Part shown: in pieces, positions 22,218-32,061 of the stretch
How the letters are laid out: every line of letters begins with the position of its first letter
How positions within the stretch are numbered: the stretch's first letter is position 1
Origin: Aquanectria penicillioides
Taxonomy: Eukaryota; Ascomycota; Sordariomycetes; Hypocreales; Nectriaceae
Reading direction: 5' to 3'
Length of the DNA stretch: 64,000 nt
Assembly: GCA_003415625.1 (NCBI GenBank)
Contig: PYIU01000004.1
Location: 2,852,001-2,916,000 of the forward strand
Notes under the pieces: model-generated
Told to the model about the DNA's origin: nothing
What the model saw: the letters and a program-made list of their open reading frames with translations, nothing else
Database searches by the model: none
Program-made: the position numbers and the translations under genes

Positions 22218-23441
22218 TTATCTCAATCGGGTCACATTAATATGACGATCGTCTAGAATAATAACGGGAATGCTCTGCATTCGACGAGCCGGCCGAGGGG
22301 GCAGCGGCGGAGGGTTCGGCCCAACATCTGAACTTGCACGTCTTCTCTCAACGGGAACAACAAGAAGGTTCCCTGTTGGTCCACGAGCAGGACGAGGGGA
22401 CAGTGGGGGAGGGACAGACCCAACGTCCGAAGTTGCCCGCCTTCGCTGGACGTGGTTAACATGAAGGTTCCCTGTCGATGCACGCTGCGGATTGCCTGCC
22501 GGAGAACGTTGAGGAGACGGGTTGCCCTGTCGAGGAGCCGCCTGGGTTTTCCGAGCAGGAGAGGGGGTAGCGGATCTCTGAGCGGCGCCTCGTTTAACGC
22601 CTTGAGAGGGTTGTCTGTTTCCTCCCTGAGCGGGCTGCTTCTTCTTCTCGCCCATTGGACTTGGATCCGTCTGCTGCCCTGGTCCTCCTGGTCCTCCTGA
22701 TGCTCGAGGCCCTCCTGTGGCTCCGGGAGCACCAACTCCATTGCCACCGGCACCACCACCGACACCTTCTCCACCAGTACCGCCAGCTCCCGTGTTTGCA
22801 GGTTTCTTTGCTTTGTTTTGAGCTTTCTTGCGGTTTGGTGGGACGAATGGCCGAATGCAGTTGCTGATGTAGTCGTATCCAACGCCGAGAGCCCGGGCAT
22901 CGGCAACGCCCATGTTGATACGATTGATGTATTCCTCCTTTGGCTTGCTGTCCACGATGTAGTTGAGGCTGATGTAGACGAGGACATTCTGCTGCCAGTG
23001 CTCGGGGTGGTGATCAAACTGGCCCTGTCCCTGTCCCTCTGAGTCGGCTAGTTGTCGTACTTTGGCCGGACCGCCCTTGTCGACGATCCAGGCTGTAGGC
23101 CGGCGATATAAAGGAGCTTGGGCGCGGTGGAGTAAAACGGTCATGTGCCGCTTGGCGTAGGCGTTCTTGGAAACGCCCTCGTTGATGTCCAGACGGGCCT
23201 CGTCGTTTTCGTCAATTTCATAAACGAGCCCATCGACCCAGTGGCCCTCGGCCTCGACGACGTTGGCATAACCTCGTTCGTTGATCTGCCAGCGATAGTG
23301 GGAGAGTCTCGCACAGCCGATGAATTTGCTGCCGGGACATCGCCGCTTCATCTGCCGGAGGTGGAGATTGCTCCCGTAGGCGAAATAGTACTTGGTGGGC
23401 CGGACGTCGCCGGCCGGGGTCCCGATCGCCTGGGAGGCCAT
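22218..23441 (-). CDS. Gamma-glutamylcyclotransferase-like (GGCT/AIG2 fold) protein with Pro-rich tail
   Basis: A single-exon gene of 407 aa from the ATG at 23441; another in-frame ATG at 23477 would add 12 residues. The first 200 residues carry the cyclotransferase fold: YYFAYGSNL (residues 18-26, the substrate-binding loop of the family), then FIGCARLSHYRW, a VVEAEGHWVDGLVYEID strand pair and a YINRINMGVADARALG segment. The enzymes release 5-oxoproline from gamma-glutamyl amines or peptides. About 200 C-terminal residues are low complexity: a Gly-rich stretch, a Gln/Pro/Ser-rich stretch, and two tandem units of about 33 residues, each with RRRA[TS]SDVG and PPPL.PRPAR (possible SH3 ligands). 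Upstream, the leader has a 64-bp alternating purine-pyrimidine tract. It is divergent from an amidoligase gene. The family is confident; the substrate is unknown. Confidence 0.85.
   Translation of the reverse strand: MASQAIGTPAGDVRPTKYYFAYGSNLHLRQMKRRCPGSKFIGCARLSHYRWQINERGYANVVEAEGHWVDGLVYEIDENDEARLDINEGVSKNAYAKRHMTVLLHRAQAPLYRRPTAWIVDKGGPAKVRQLADSEGQGQGQFDHHPEHWQQNVLVYISLNYIVDSKPKEEYINRINMGVADARALGVGYDYISNCIRPFVPPNRKKAQNKAKKPANTGAGGTGGEGVGGGAGGNGVGAPGATGGPRASGGPGGPGQQTDPSPMGEKKKQPAQGGNRQPSQGVKRGAAQRSATPSPARKTQAAPRQGNPSPQRSPAGNPQRASTGNLHVNHVQRRRATSDVGSVPPPLSPRPARGPTGNLLVVPVERRRASSDVGPNPPPLPPRPARRMQSIPVIILDDRHINVTRLR
22281..22469 (-). repeat. Two tandem coding repeats in the GGCT-like protein tail
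   Basis: Two copies of a unit of about 33 codons (22469-22371 and 22370-22281), each beginning TGNL.V..V.RRRA.SDVG and ending PPPL.PRPAR. Nucleotide identity is also high (AGGTTCCCTGT starts both), which suggests a recent or conserved internal duplication. Confidence 0.75.
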
Positions 23442-23588
23442 GTTGAGGAGCACTCGGAGGCACGAACCTCCGGTCATCCGGTGGGTTGGGGTTTGTATAC
23501 TCCGGGCTGAGCGGGCTGAGGAGGAAACGGCAAGAAAAAAACAGAGCAGACAGACTAACGAGAGCCGAACTGAAACAGGCGACAAATG

Positions 23589-23646
<58 letters not shown>

Positions 23647-24510
23647 GTGTGCTAAGATGGATAATGTGGTGGTCGGGAGGGGGAAAGGGCTGGACTCATG
23701 ACTTGATGCTTCATGGGCGCTGGATGAGGCCGCCGAGTGGTGTACTAACTTATCCATCCCATCCGCATGGCTGATGGCGGTCGACTCAACGGCGTTGGAT
23801 GAGGCGGAAGTGGATGCGGCCCCTGCATGCATTGGGCAGCAAACGCCGCCCGGGGAGCCGCCTGGACGCCTCCGTCACCTCCGTCGCCAGCGGCCGCGGC
23901 CAATTGAGGCCAACCACGTTCGGCGCAAAGGCCTCGGGCTGGGAACCGAGTCATCTGCCAGCGCGGAAGCTCTGCCAAAGCCCTGCAGCGTGGCCCTTTC
24001 GGAGCTCGCGCTGGGGTTGGGCCATCATGACTCCTCTTGCCGCCTCCTGAGTCCTGAGTCCTGGCTCCTCCTCCTGGCTTCTCTCCATTCTGTGGGCTGC
24101 TGCCATGGAGGCTGGGCTCCACCGCTCCCCGAGGACCCGCCGCCCGGGGGCCCGCAGAGACCCCACATGCTTCATATGTAATGCCCAGCGTCCGCCTTGG
24201 CTTGTTTGCGAGGTCCGATTTGTTTCTCCCCTGGAACGACACGTTGGGAAACTCGCACAAGGTCATGCGGACGAGCCGCTGACTGTCCTGTTCCGGAACG
24301 ACGACGAATCGAGACACGCAAGGCGACGACGGGGTGCCGGAAGACAATGTGATACGTCTCTCCGAGGCTGGGACTTGATCAGATACCGCAAGCGAGGCTC
24401 TCATGGTTAATCATCACGCCGACCTTCATTTCGCTTGATTTATTTCACCTCCCCCCTTTCAGAACTTGGACAATCCCATCCACAAGGAGACCCCTCCGTT
24501 GATCGGCGCC
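23442..24510. promoter_or_regulatory. Shared divergent promoter of GGCT-like and amidoligase genes
   Basis: 1069 bp lie between the two divergent start codons. It includes the alternating GT/GC tract at 23589-23652 on the GGCT side and a CCCCCCTTTCAG acceptor-like site ending at 24462 on the amidoligase side, which may mark a 5' UTR intron or a missed first exon. The frames at 23745-24404 are GC-rich and not protein-like. Confidence 0.5.
23589..23652. repeat. Alternating purine-pyrimidine tract (GT/GC)n
   Basis: About 64 bases of uninterrupted G-pyrimidine alternation: blocks of GTGTGT interleaved with two GCGCGCG blocks. Such sequence is the classic Z-DNA-prone type. It lies about 150 bp upstream of the GGCT-like start codon. 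Confidence 0.9.
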
Positions 24511-25630
24511 ATGGTCAGACACTACAATTTCGGTGTGGAAATCGAGGCGGTTGCGAGGCCCTACGGTGGCGGTGAGAGCTTCACCAACGTCGACTGGTAT
24601 CGACAGCTTGCCCAGAAGCTTCAAAATCGAGGTATTGATGCCGTCCACGACGACAATTCCCGATACAGCAAGCATCCGGAGTACTATGGCGGCAAGTGGT
24701 TTGTCACTCGAGACGGTTCGCTGAAGCGACCTCGTCCATTTGGTATGTATTGACATGATGGGTATCACTTACACAACACACTCCACCTCGGCGCGTCAAG
24801 ACACGGATAGAAACGGCACCAATTCATGTGCTGACATCAAGCTCAGTCTGCATGGAAGTTGTTTCTCCCCGTCTCGACACCACCCAGCACGTCAGCGGTA
24901 TCCTCTCCGACTTCTGGGAAGCCATGCGCGTGCACTTCAGCCCCCAGCGAGATCTCTCGTGCGGCGGCCACGTCCATGTCACGCCTGTGAGTCGCAACAA
25001 CAAGTTTTCTCTACGAACCCTCAAGAAGATTGCCTTTGCGTCCATCGTGTACGAGACATTCGTCTCTGACGTGTTGCCGCCCGCTCGCCGCGAGAACCAA
25101 TACTGCAAGCCCAACAGCCAGAGCGAAGATTCCGGCCTGAGAAACACTCTTTCCTGGGGAAGGAGCACCGAGGTCATAGCCCAGGTGGCCAAGGACATTC
25201 TGTCCAGGAAGACGGAGATGGACCTGTACTTTTACATGCAGGGAAACCGCTACGTGTTGTGGAACTTTCAGAACATCTTCCCGAACCCCAAGACCGGGAG
25301 GTGCACGGGAACCGTCGAGTTCCGTGGCGGGAACCAGTTCCTTAGCACAAAGGGGACGCTGGCGTGGGTGGCTTTTGTCTTGGGCTTCATCACGCTTGCT
25401 ATGGAGGAGGTGAGCTTCCATAATGCATCCCAAATAGCTGGGCTCCCACAGATGTACTAATCCGTTTCTCTCAGGACCTGATCAGTAAGCCCCCGGCTTA
25501 TCTCCGCCCCACTGATCCTAGCTTTGAATCCCGTCTCCAGAGCTGGTGGAAGCGCATCCGCAAGTCAGCCAAGAAGAGCAAGATTGGCCGCTACCTGCCG
25601 GAGGATTATAAGAGAATGCACACGCGATAG
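24511..25630 (+). CDS. Putative amidoligase (glutamine-synthetase-like fold, Amidoligase_2 family)
   Basis: Three exons: 24511-24742, 24847-25409 and 25475-25630, giving 316 aa. Introns have GTATGT and GTGAGC donors and CAG acceptors. The ATG at 24511 is the first in frame; an acceptor-like CAG at 24462 leaves open an upstream exon. The N-terminal FGVEIEAVARP holds the family's glutamate signature for nucleotide/metal binding; other conserved-looking stretches are GGKWFVTRDGSL, CMEVVSPRL, CGGHVHVTP, TVEFRGGNQF and the basic C-terminal SKIGRYLPEDY. These COOH-NH2 ligases are predicted to form amide or isopeptide bonds using ATP, and the fungal members have no assigned substrate. No signal peptide or membrane segment. 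Its divergent neighbour is a gamma-glutamylcyclotransferase-like gene, which suggests a linked glutamyl-amide chemistry. Confidence 0.85.
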
Positions 25631-25962
25631 ACGACAGAAACTGAACGAATATTGGAATTGATCGGCAGACCTGCTCGACCTGGAAGTCGATTGTACTGTT
25701 TTTGTTTTCTTTTTATTGTTACTATTCGTGTGTTTCTTTTTCGTTTTCGGATTCGGGCATTGGGGGTATTATTAGGCGTTGTGCTGTTGGAATAGGATTA
25801 TGGGTTACAGGAAGACACGCAAGACCACAGCAGTGTACCGCAACTGTTGGCTCATGAGAAACGTTTGATGACATTTCTAGACATCTGTTGACATTCAATT
25901 CAATACAAATCGTATACATGCATTCCCATTCATGCTCTTGACGCCGTATCCAATTATTTCCT
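25631..25962. other. Convergent 3' region, amidoligase / MCC alpha
   Basis: 332 bp between two convergent stop codons. It is T-rich at 25690-25745 and holds both 3' UTRs. No gene is seen. Confidence 0.6.
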
Positions 25963-28276
25963 CTAAGATTCCTCTTTAGCCTGGCCCTCTTCAAACAATA
26001 CTAGAATAGTTCCGGCTTTGCAAATGTCCTGAATACGCTGTTAGAAGATGCTCCCGGAGACCAGAGTAAGATTTGTACTTACACCCTCCTTATGCGCTAG
26101 CTTCTTAATCACACCATCCTGCGGTGATCGAATAACCGTCTCCATCTTCATCGACTCGATCCTAATCGATCATTAGTGCGTCATCCAGATTAATGCGTCA
26201 GCCAACTTACACCACAAGAGGAGCACCCTTCTTTACTTCCTCTCCCTCTGCGACCTCATTCCTGAGAATCTTGCATGGCATTGGCGCTGCTACCGAGGCG
26301 GTTACCTCCTTCAGACCCAATGCCTTCTCGTACCACTTGGGCGGCAGGAGAGCCAGATCCGTCTTGAGGCCATGCTGGAATATCGTAACCTTTGTTTCAG
26401 TATCTGTAGGCTGTGCCACAACAGATGACTCGATTCGCTCCAGAGGGAAGTATGACTCCAGCTTCATGACGTCTCCAGCGGCCTCAGGCTGACAAGCCAC
26501 GTTGATGAAGACCTCTGGCGTCTCCTCGCCCTTGCGTGTCACGGCTACGTTGTACAAATTATGCCCTGCTTGCGTAACGCTAGCTTCCACAATCTCGCCA
26601 TCTTGCTCGCTGTAACCGTCAAGCACCTTGAAGGCCAGCTTTCGCTCGCCAATGGCATTGACCTCGCCGAATCCCAGAGTGAGGCCATGAGGTGGCGAAT
26701 TTTGAATCTCTGAGTTGACAATGCCAAGCGCTGCCTGAGCAAAGACCTCGTTTTTGATGTGCCTCGGCTTGAAAAGTTCATCTCTCCACTTATCAATGAA
26801 GCCAGTCTCGACGTCCCCGGCGATGAACGCGTCAGTCTGGCATAGTCGCTTGAGAAACTCAATGTTCGTGCTGACGCCAACAATCTCATACTTGCGTAAG
26901 ATGCTATCCATCTTCGCGATGGCTTGCTCTCTAGTCTCTCCTCGTACGATAAGCTTGGCAATCATGCCGTCGTAGGCCTCAGAGATAGTGCTACCCGATC
27001 GGAAGCCCCAGTCGAGGCGAACATCTTCGCTGATGAGATCAGGTGGCAAGAATGCGTGCACCAACTTGCCAGAGTCCGGCAGGAATCCCTTTTCGGGATT
27101 TTCGGCGTAGATTCGGGCCTCAATAGCTGCGCCCCTCTGGTTCATCTGAAACTCAACTTCCTCCTGTGTCAAAGGAAGCTTCTCTCCTGCAGCAACTCGG
27201 AACTGCCACTCAACGAGATCTAGACCAGTGACCATCTCGGTGACGGGATGCTCAACCTGTAGTCGAGTGTTCATCTCCATGAAGTAGAATTTGCTAGTGT
27301 CCTTATCGAGGATGAACTCGACGGTGCCGGCACCGACATAGCCAACTGCAGATGCGGCTTTCCTCGCCTTGTCCCAGAGATCTTGACGAGTGGCCTCGTC
27401 CAGATCAGGAGCGGGAGACTCCTCTAAGATCTTCTGATGCCTTCTCTGAACACTGCAGTCTCGCTCGCCCAGCGCAACCGTGTTTCCCCATTTATCGGCG
27501 AATACTTGGACCTCTACGTGTCTCGGGCGGACAATGTACTTCTCGACCAGCATGACTTCTCCGCCTTCGCCGAATGAGGCTTTGGCCTCAGCTCGAGCAC
27601 TCTTGAGCTGGGTCAGGAACTCGTCCTCGGCCAGGACAATTCGCATACCCTTGCCGCCACCACCTCTCACACTCTTCAGTAAGACGGGGAATGTGATATT
27701 CCTGGCATGCTCCAGAAGCTCTTGCTCTCCTTGCTCGGAACCATGATAGCCCGGGACACAAGGGACATTGGCGGCCGTCATGATTTCTTTACTTCTAGCC
27801 TTGTGGCCCATATCAGCCATAGCTGTAGCTGGCGGGCCCACAAACACGATGCCTTCTTCCTCGCAGCGCTCGGCGAACTTTGAGTTCTCGGAGAGGAAGC
27901 CATAGCCAGGGTGCAAGGCCTGGATGCCGTGCTGCTTTGCCAACGCAATGATCTTTTCGCCGTCGAGGTAGGCATTTGCAGGCCCGAGACCTAGCGACTG
28001 AAAGCCCGTTGAAGCATGCCAGCTGCCGGAATCCACATCTGTGTAGACGGTTGTCGCGCGGATGCCGAGGCGCTCGGCTGTGCGATTGATCCGGATGGCA
28101 ATCTCACCACGATTGGCAATGAGCACAGAGCTGATGGGGGTGTGCTTGGGAGCGGCAGAGGAGGAATAAGAAGAAGAAGAAGTTGAAGAAGAGGGAGCTT
28201 GTGCAGAGCTAGCAGTAGAGAGGAGGCGAGGGAGCGGCTTCAAAGGAAGTCGACGATTTGCGCGAAGGGAACGCAT
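25963..28276 (-). CDS. mccA: 3-methylcrotonyl-CoA carboxylase, biotin-containing (alpha) subunit
   Basis: Mitochondrial enzyme of leucine degradation; carboxylates 3-methylcrotonyl-CoA together with the beta subunit. Exons 28276-26211, 26161-26083 and 26028-25963 give 736 aa, the usual length. Order: an Arg/Leu/Ser-rich presequence (about residues 1-45), the biotin-carboxylase N-domain (SSVLIANRGEIAIRI), an ATP-grasp domain (glycine loop RGGGGKGMR, EKYIVRPRHVEVQVF, GERDCSVQRRHQK, EMNTRLQVEHPVTE), the BC C-domain, a BT linker, and a biotinyl domain whose ESMKMET motif is rebuilt across intron 1, placing the biotinylated lysine at about 694. It could in principle be another acyl-CoA carboxylase alpha subunit (propionyl-CoA), but fungi generally lack that enzyme, and size and layout fit MCC. 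It is divergent from a flavoprotein gene. Confidence 0.93.
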
Positions 28277-28958
28277 GATAGAGGGAGGGAGGACGGGATT
28301 GGAGCTCGACGATGAGTGCAGCCAATTCGAGGAGAGGATATTCGCAGTAACCTCAAGAACCAGAGTAGTAAAGAAGCTTGCTCCCGAGAGAAGATAAAGG
28401 CATCGGTAAATTGAAAAAGTAAGAAGAGGCTCTCACCCTCGTCGTTATCGTTATGCCGCTTCATACCTATGCCGTGCCGTCGGTTGAGACCAAGGGCGAA
28501 CGTGACCGCGGGGAACCGAGTGTAGCCGGGTCCTTGGCCCGTTTCCCCAGATCTCGCAGCCTCTCTGATCGATCCCAATGGGTCCCTCTGGCGGCTCGTT
28601 CACTACGTCACCCCCCGTGACAGCAGATCGGCCCGCTAAGCTCCGCCGAAGCTCCAGCGCCGTCCGCCCATCAGAATCCTCCGTAGTGCCCTACAAACTC
28701 CAAACATGGGCTCCAAAAGCTCCCTGGAACTCATGTGGCCGCCGACTTCCCGCTGGCTGCCCGCTGCCCCTCCAGCTCTAGCTCTCGCCCGCCCGCCGTG
28801 ACTAAGCCACATCGCGACCCCACCATTGACGGGAGCTCCTTCCTCGCTGTGGCGCGCCTTATGTCATCCTGCCCAGGACTCGTGGCATACCTAATCGATC
28901 TCTTGCGGCAAAGCATCACCACTGCATCACGCCTTGTACGACACGGCAATCTATCGCA
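28277..28958. other. Divergent promoter region, MCC alpha / PNPOx-like gene
   Basis: 682 bp between divergent start codons, presumably carrying both promoters. I see no coding feature; the frames at 28578-28950 and their minus-strand partners are chance. Confidence 0.5.
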
Positions 28959-29885
28959 ATGGAGCAGCAAATACCACTCAACTCAGAGGCCTCTGAGGGC
29001 GACACCCACAAGCAGACCACGGCCGCTCTCCCACCCGATGTCGTTCAATGCCTCGAGAACGCTCGCTTCGTACGTTGAGCCTTTGCGCCCAGAACCCCTC
29101 CCCCGCACTCCGTGGCCGACCGCCCGATAACGAGGAAATCGAGACGCGAAGGGGTGCCTGAAGAGGCAGAAGAAGCGTGGGAAAAGAACCAGACCAGATC
29201 GGCTAACTCGGGTTTTCATCTCGGCTCAATAGCTTCACCTTGCGACTTGCACAGACAACGTGCCCCATGTCTCGCTCATGAACTACACCTACCTTCCCTC
29301 TTCACCCTACTCTTCGCGCCCAGTCATCGTTATGACTACCAACCCGGCCTCTCGCAAGATGACCAACTTGGTCACCAACCCTAACGTCTCGCTCCTAGTC
29401 CACGACTGTGAGTTAACCTATCCAAGAGGGGAAAGAAATCCAGGTAGCAGACTCTGATCCGTACAACTCCATTAGGGGTGTCGCACCGTCCTCCCACCCA
29501 GGGTCGCCGACCCTCGGGCGGCTCTCCCGGCCCCGAGCACCGCTCCAGCCTGGCTTCGCTGCTGCTTAACCTCAACACCTCTGCGCTCTCCAGCATCAGC
29601 GCCACCATTGGCGGAGCCGCGCGCCTCGTCCCAGGCGGCACCGAGGAAGAAAAGTACTACCGCGAGCAGCACCTCGAGAACAACACCTTTGACGACGCCA
29701 ACCCCGCCTTCCCCCGCGAGACCGGAGCTGTCGAGGATGGAGGCCGTGGATGTTTCGTCGCCGGCGAGGAGGTCAGGGTTGTGCTTGTAGATATCAAGGA
29801 TGTTCGAATTAGTGATTGGAAGGGAACTGTAAGGGACTGGGCTTTGGTCCCCGAGGACGAGAATCTGGTCAATGGCTCTCGGTAG
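28959..29885 (+). CDS. PNPOx-like FMN-binding flavoprotein (yeast YLR456W/YPR172W family)
   Basis: Three exons, 28959-29069, 29233-29407 and 29476-29885, giving 231 aa. Junctions are GTACGT...AATAG and GTGAGT...ATTAG. The start ATG is the first in frame. The protein shows the split-barrel flavin-reductase fold: LPPDVVQCLENARFLHLATCTDNVPHVSLMNYTYL reads across the first junction, then MTTNPASRKMTNLVTNPNVSLLVHD, a pattern shared with pyridoxamine-phosphate-oxidase-like proteins. A central Ser/Gly/Pro-rich insert (RRPSGGSPGPEHRSSL) separates it from the C-terminal strand region ending ISDWKGTVRDWALVP, which is characteristic of the fungal paralogues. True PNP oxidase activity is not expected to be demonstrable from sequence; the substrate is unknown. 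Confidence 0.87.
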
Positions 29886-30328
29886 TATCACGAATTTGAA
29901 ACACGTAACTTGAAGCTTTTGCGCACACACTTTTATCACATGGCCCCAGGTGGGCTTGAGGCTAAGTTATGAAAAAGAGAGGGAGACATGGCAAAAGGGC
30001 CATCAATCGTTTGATATCCTCGTAGCTGCCAAATAATTTTTACCAACAAAGAAATCCAGTCTAACAACGCTCACAACGCTCGCTGTGTCTAGAGTAGCCA
30101 GGAAGGCCCAAATATTGCATTCCGCTCCCACGCTTCTCCAGGCTGCACACAGCTCAAGATAAAGGTTCGATCCACTGTTTGTTTGTACTCGGTATCCCAA
30201 GAGCCTCTAATATAACGCCAAAAGTAAGAGCTCTCAAAAGAGAGGGCTACGACATAAAGCCTCGTGAATCAACGTAACAAATCCCATGCCTGATTCTTTG
30301 TTTCACAAAATGGTGAACTGTCCATTCA
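29886..30328. other. Convergent 3' region, PNPOx-like / AEC transporter
   Basis: 443 bp between convergent stop codons, fairly AT-rich, containing two 3' UTRs. No RNA gene or coding frame is supported. Confidence 0.6.
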
Positions 30329-32061
30329 TTACCTTGCCCACTCAACAACCTCAAGAGCAAGCATAACCAGGACAAGGGTGGAGGGGAGGATCCTGGAGCA
30401 CGTGTCAGCGATATCGGTGCAAATTAGACCGAGAGGGTGTGGTGCGGATGACTTACCAAATGACATAGCTCTGGAAAAGGACTCGTCCCATGGTTTTCTC
30501 GAAAATGCCGTTAATTTGGCAGATTTGCGCCAATTGAAGTGCGCTGGGAGCGCCGGTGAGCAAAAAGCAGACAATGACAAAGATCGGGTCGTCAAGGATG
30601 CTAATTGGGAGGTACTTGGCAATCAATGCCAGAATCGGAGCCATGATGATGGTGGGCAACATCATTCTGCAAATAAGCGACGCAACCAAGAGCTTGGTGC
30701 CGTAACGCTCTTCTTCGGGGTCGTATGCCTCGTCCTTGGCCATGGTGTTGCGAGCAAGGTTGGCACCCAGGACCACTAGAATCAACGGCACAGCAACGTT
30801 GCCGCTCTGGCGGATCGCGTTGGTTACACTGTTCTGGACAAATGAGCCCTCTTCAAAGAACAGGCTCTGGAGAGAGGGAACGGATGCTACCACGATGGCA
30901 ATCAACATGGCCCACAGAGGAGGGTTCATGAATTCCCAGAGGAAGTTGTTGAACTTGATCCCGACCGTCTTCAGGAAACCGAAAATGGCCTGAATGGAAG
31001 GAGGCAGAGTTTCATACCGACGATTGAGGGCCTCTGAGATCGTGTTCTTCCAGAGACCGAACTTAGCCTTGACCGAGGAAGACAACCCATTGGATTCTTG
31101 GGTCTCACGCACGGTATGGACACGTGGGAAAGTGAACAAATCGCCCTCATCTTCGCTCTCGTCGACAGGAGTGGTGCTTGTAGAAGAAGATCCACGCTTC
31201 TTCAGGAAGTTCTTCTTGAGGTCATCGTCGCCAGAAACAGCTAGCGAGACTCTTGAGGCATTGGCGATGGGTGTGCGGCCGGCAGGGTCGAATCCTTGCG
31301 AGTCGATGCTACGACGGTCGTCCTCGGTCTCACCATCAATGGCACTAATAAGAGCCTGCGTTTCGTGCTCATCGCCATCGGCATGGCGACGCTGACCCTC
31401 CTCGGCAATCTCCTGCTGATACTCGGGATACTTCTCCTTGGGTGCCAGCAAGACGTGGTATCCCCAGCTCCAGCGAACAAGTTGGCCGAGTTGCTGGAAA
31501 ATGAGCAAGTACAAGATACCTCGAGCACCGACTTCGTCATCGTTATCGCCGGGAATCCTGTCCCAATGTAGACCCTTGATGGTCTGAGACAGAGAGAGGA
31601 CGAGAGAGATGGGCAGCGAGTTGGAATTGCCAAAGACTCCCATGGCGGTCACAAAGTTGGCAGACCGGCGGCTAAAACCAAAGAGCCTGCCCACAACAAT
31701 AGAGACAGTCCAGGAAACCAAGGTCTGAACGACGAAAATGGCGGGGATAATGGCAAGTTCGGAAAGTTTTTCGGCGTTGAGCTGAGAAGCAAGTTTCGTG
31801 AAAACTGTGAAGCGCAATGATGGTCAGTGCCATAACAATGATAAGGGGATGGGAGCAGGCCAACTTACTCAGGCATGGTGTGAAGAGCATGACGTTCAAG
31901 TTTGCGAGAAACTTTTGCTTATCTGCATCGAAATGACCCAGCCTTGCGACAATGTAGCCCGGGAGACTGACGCAGACGACCTCGAGGACCGCCTCGAAGA
32001 CGAGGAGGCATAGATGCGGCAAGGACGGATGAGAATCGTGGGTGCTGGTTAAGGTCTGCAT
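30329..32061 (-). CDS. Auxin-efflux-carrier (AEC/PIN-like) family membrane transporter
   Basis: Exons 32061-31869, 31804-30457 and 30392-30329 give 534 aa. The first junction rebuilds NVMLFTPCLIFTKLASQLN, a hallmark of fungal members related to yeast Ecm3. The start at 32061 gives MQTLTSTHDSHPSLPHLCLLVFEAVLEV; a further in-frame ATG at 32142 exists but would add atypical residues. About five N-terminal and five C-terminal hydrophobic helices flank a long hydrophilic central loop (residues about 210-360) rich in Ser, Asp, Glu and Arg. NSNSLPISLVLSLSQ in the N-half and GAPSALQLAQICQINGIFE in the C-half are typical family motifs. Likely an ER or plasma-membrane carrier with unknown substrate in fungi. 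Confidence 0.9.

Noticed and set aside
23745..24404. 219-codon minus frame in the GGCT/amidoligase spacer
   Set aside because: GC-rich, Ala/Gly/Pro/Arg composition, no motif; occupies the divergent promoter.
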